Part shown: one piece after another, positions 5,536 to 6,455 of the stretch | Layout of the letters: each line of letters starts with the position of its first letter | Position numbering within the stretch: the stretch's first letter is position 1 | Assembly: GCA_947464705.1 (NCBI GenBank) | Contig: CANHYD010000136.1 | Coordinates: forward strand, 1 to 6,455 | Length of the DNA: 6,455 nt | Direction of reading: 5' to 3' | DNA from: Verrucomicrobiota bacterium | Lineage (GTDB): Bacteria > Verrucomicrobiota > Verrucomicrobiia > Limisphaerales > UBA9464 | Program-made: the position numbers and the translations under genes | The notes under the pieces: generated by a model | Database searches by the model: none | Told to the model about the DNA's origin: nothing | What the model saw: only the letters and a program-made list of their open reading frames with translations

Positions 5536-6455
5536 ATGAGATCCTCCTTCATCCATTGGCTTTGCCTTGTCCTGGCCGCGATGCTGACCACCCGCTCGAT
5601 CCGGTCCGACGAACCTGCTGCCAAGTCGGTTACCGCCGAGGGTTTGAGCCTCTCCCTTTGGGCCCGAGAGCCTCAGGTCATGGATCCGGTCGCTCTGAGT
5701 TTCGACGACCAAGGCGTGCTGTATGTGGCCGAAACGGCACGGCGCGGCACGGTGGACATCGACATCCGCGGCCACCGGGAATGGTTGGTGGAAGACTTGG
5801 CCAACCAATCCGTGGGAGACCTTCGCAACGCCTTCCGCCGCTGGATGGCCCCGGAACGGAGTCAGGAAAACGCTCCGTGGCTCCGCGATCTCAATGGGGA
5901 CGGGGTGCACGACTGGCACGATTTGGAACCGGTGAAGGAACGCATTCGGCGATTGGAAGACACCCGGAACACCGGGCGCGCTGACCGCTCGCAAGTCTTC
6001 ACCGAAGGCTTCAACGAAGAGATCTCCGGAGTCGTCGCCGGCGTGTTGCCCTGGGATGGATCGGTCTTCGTCACGGGCTATCCCGAACTGAAGCGATTCC
6101 GCGACACCAATCACGATGGAATCGCGGACACCCAGCAGACGGAATTCCGCGGGTTTGGCGTCCATGCCGCCTTCGATGGTCACGACCTCCACGGCCTCAT
6201 CCTCGGGCCGGACGGAAAACTCTACTTCTCCTGCGGTGACAACGGGTTTTGTGTGACCAACCGCGACGGTCGGATCCTGCGCCATCCAAACACCGGAGGT
6301 GTGCTGCGGATGAACACCGACGGATCAGACCTAGAGGTCTATGCCACCGGCCTGCGTAATCCTCAGGAAATCGCCTTTGATGACGATGGCAATTTCTTCG
6401 CCGTGGACAACGATGGCGACCTGCGGGATGAGCGGGAACGGTTCGTCCACATCGC
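5536..6455 (+). CDS. PVC-type membrane-bound dehydrogenase-like protein, N-terminal propeller (5' part)
   Basis: The frame opens at the ATG at 5536 and runs off the right edge after 306 codons. Residues 1 to about 25 form a signal peptide: MRSSFIHW, a hydrophobic LCLVLAAML core, then a polar SDEP. The mature part begins with LSLSLWAREPQVMDPVALSFDDQGVLYVAET, the opening of the N-terminal propeller domain of the large planctomycete/verrucomicrobial proteins annotated as 'membrane-bound dehydrogenase' or 'PVC-type heme-binding CxxCH protein'. Later blades agree: GFNEEISGVVAGVLPWDG (about 158-175), DLHGLILGPDGKLYFSCGDNG (217-237, GDNG ligand-type loop) and GLRNPQEIAFDDDGNFFAVDNDGD (272-295). Full-length relatives add an armadillo-like repeat region and a C-terminal c-type haem domain (CxxCH), which would lie beyond the window; whether this copy has them is unknown. 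They are thought to be exported oxidoreductases, often of sugars, but few have been tested. No Shine-Dalgarno site precedes the ATG. The frame is open upstream, but the signal peptide supports this start. Confidence 0.9.
   Translation, partial: MRSSFIHWLCLVLAAMLTTRSIRSDEPAAKSVTAEGLSLSLWAREPQVMDPVALSFDDQGVLYVAETARRGTVDIDIRGHREWLVEDLANQSVGDLRNAFRRWMAPERSQENAPWLRDLNGDGVHDWHDLEPVKERIRRLEDTRNTGRADRSQVFTEGFNEEISGVVAGVLPWDGSVFVTGYPELKRFRDTNHDGIADTQQTEFRGFGVHAAFDGHDLHGLILGPDGKLYFSCGDNGFCVTNRDGRILRHPNTGGVLRMNTDGSDLEVYATGLRNPQEIAFDDDGNFFAVDNDGDLRDERERFVHI

Noticed and set aside
5536..6285. Minus-strand frame continuing from the transposase-like fragment through the dehydrogenase gene
   Set aside because: From 5536 onward the plus strand encodes a clear signal peptide and family-typical propeller motifs, so the antisense frame there is a shadow. 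Only the part below 5523 shows transposase-like sequence.

Overview
This GC-rich window looks like a chromosomal segment of a PVC-group bacterium, most likely Verrucomicrobiota. The main evidence is the gene entering from the right edge. It encodes the N-terminal beta-propeller of the large exported dehydrogenase-like proteins that are expanded in Planctomycetes and Verrucomicrobia. An exported-type NHL propeller at the left edge and a small membrane protein with a GYF_2 domain fit the same lineage. The assignment rests on family knowledge only; there is no rRNA or other marker gene here.

Layout from left to right: (1) 1-650, plus strand, the 3' part of an NHL-repeat / six-bladed beta-propeller protein. 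(2) 688-2206, minus strand, a probable two-gene operon read right to left: a two-helix membrane protein with a coiled coil and a C-terminal GYF_2 domain, then a single-pass membrane protein of unknown family. (3) 2207-2429, an intergenic stretch with an inverted-repeat-bounded, G/C-rich dispersed-repeat-like element at the 3' end of the next gene and an AT-rich tract that may carry the operon promoter. (4) 2430-5159, minus strand, a complete 909-residue GH63-type alpha-glucosidase with no signal peptide. (5) 5160-5535, a 376-bp gap between divergent genes. It holds an AT-rich heptamer-like repeat, a 10-bp palindrome and, on the minus strand, what I read as a decayed fragment of an IS4-family transposase. 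(6) 5536 to the right edge, plus strand, the first 306 residues of a PVC-type membrane-bound dehydrogenase-like propeller protein with a signal peptide.

Functionally the window is a mixture. Two exported propeller proteins flank a cytoplasmic glucosidase and a membrane-protein pair, and I see no sign that they form one pathway. I found no CRISPR array, tRNA, rRNA or intact mobile element, and nothing that clearly amounts to a new multi-gene system. The points most worth a second look are the transposase relic abutting the dehydrogenase start, the inverted-repeat-bounded element at 2351-2427, and the uncharacterised GYF_2 / single-pass membrane gene pair.
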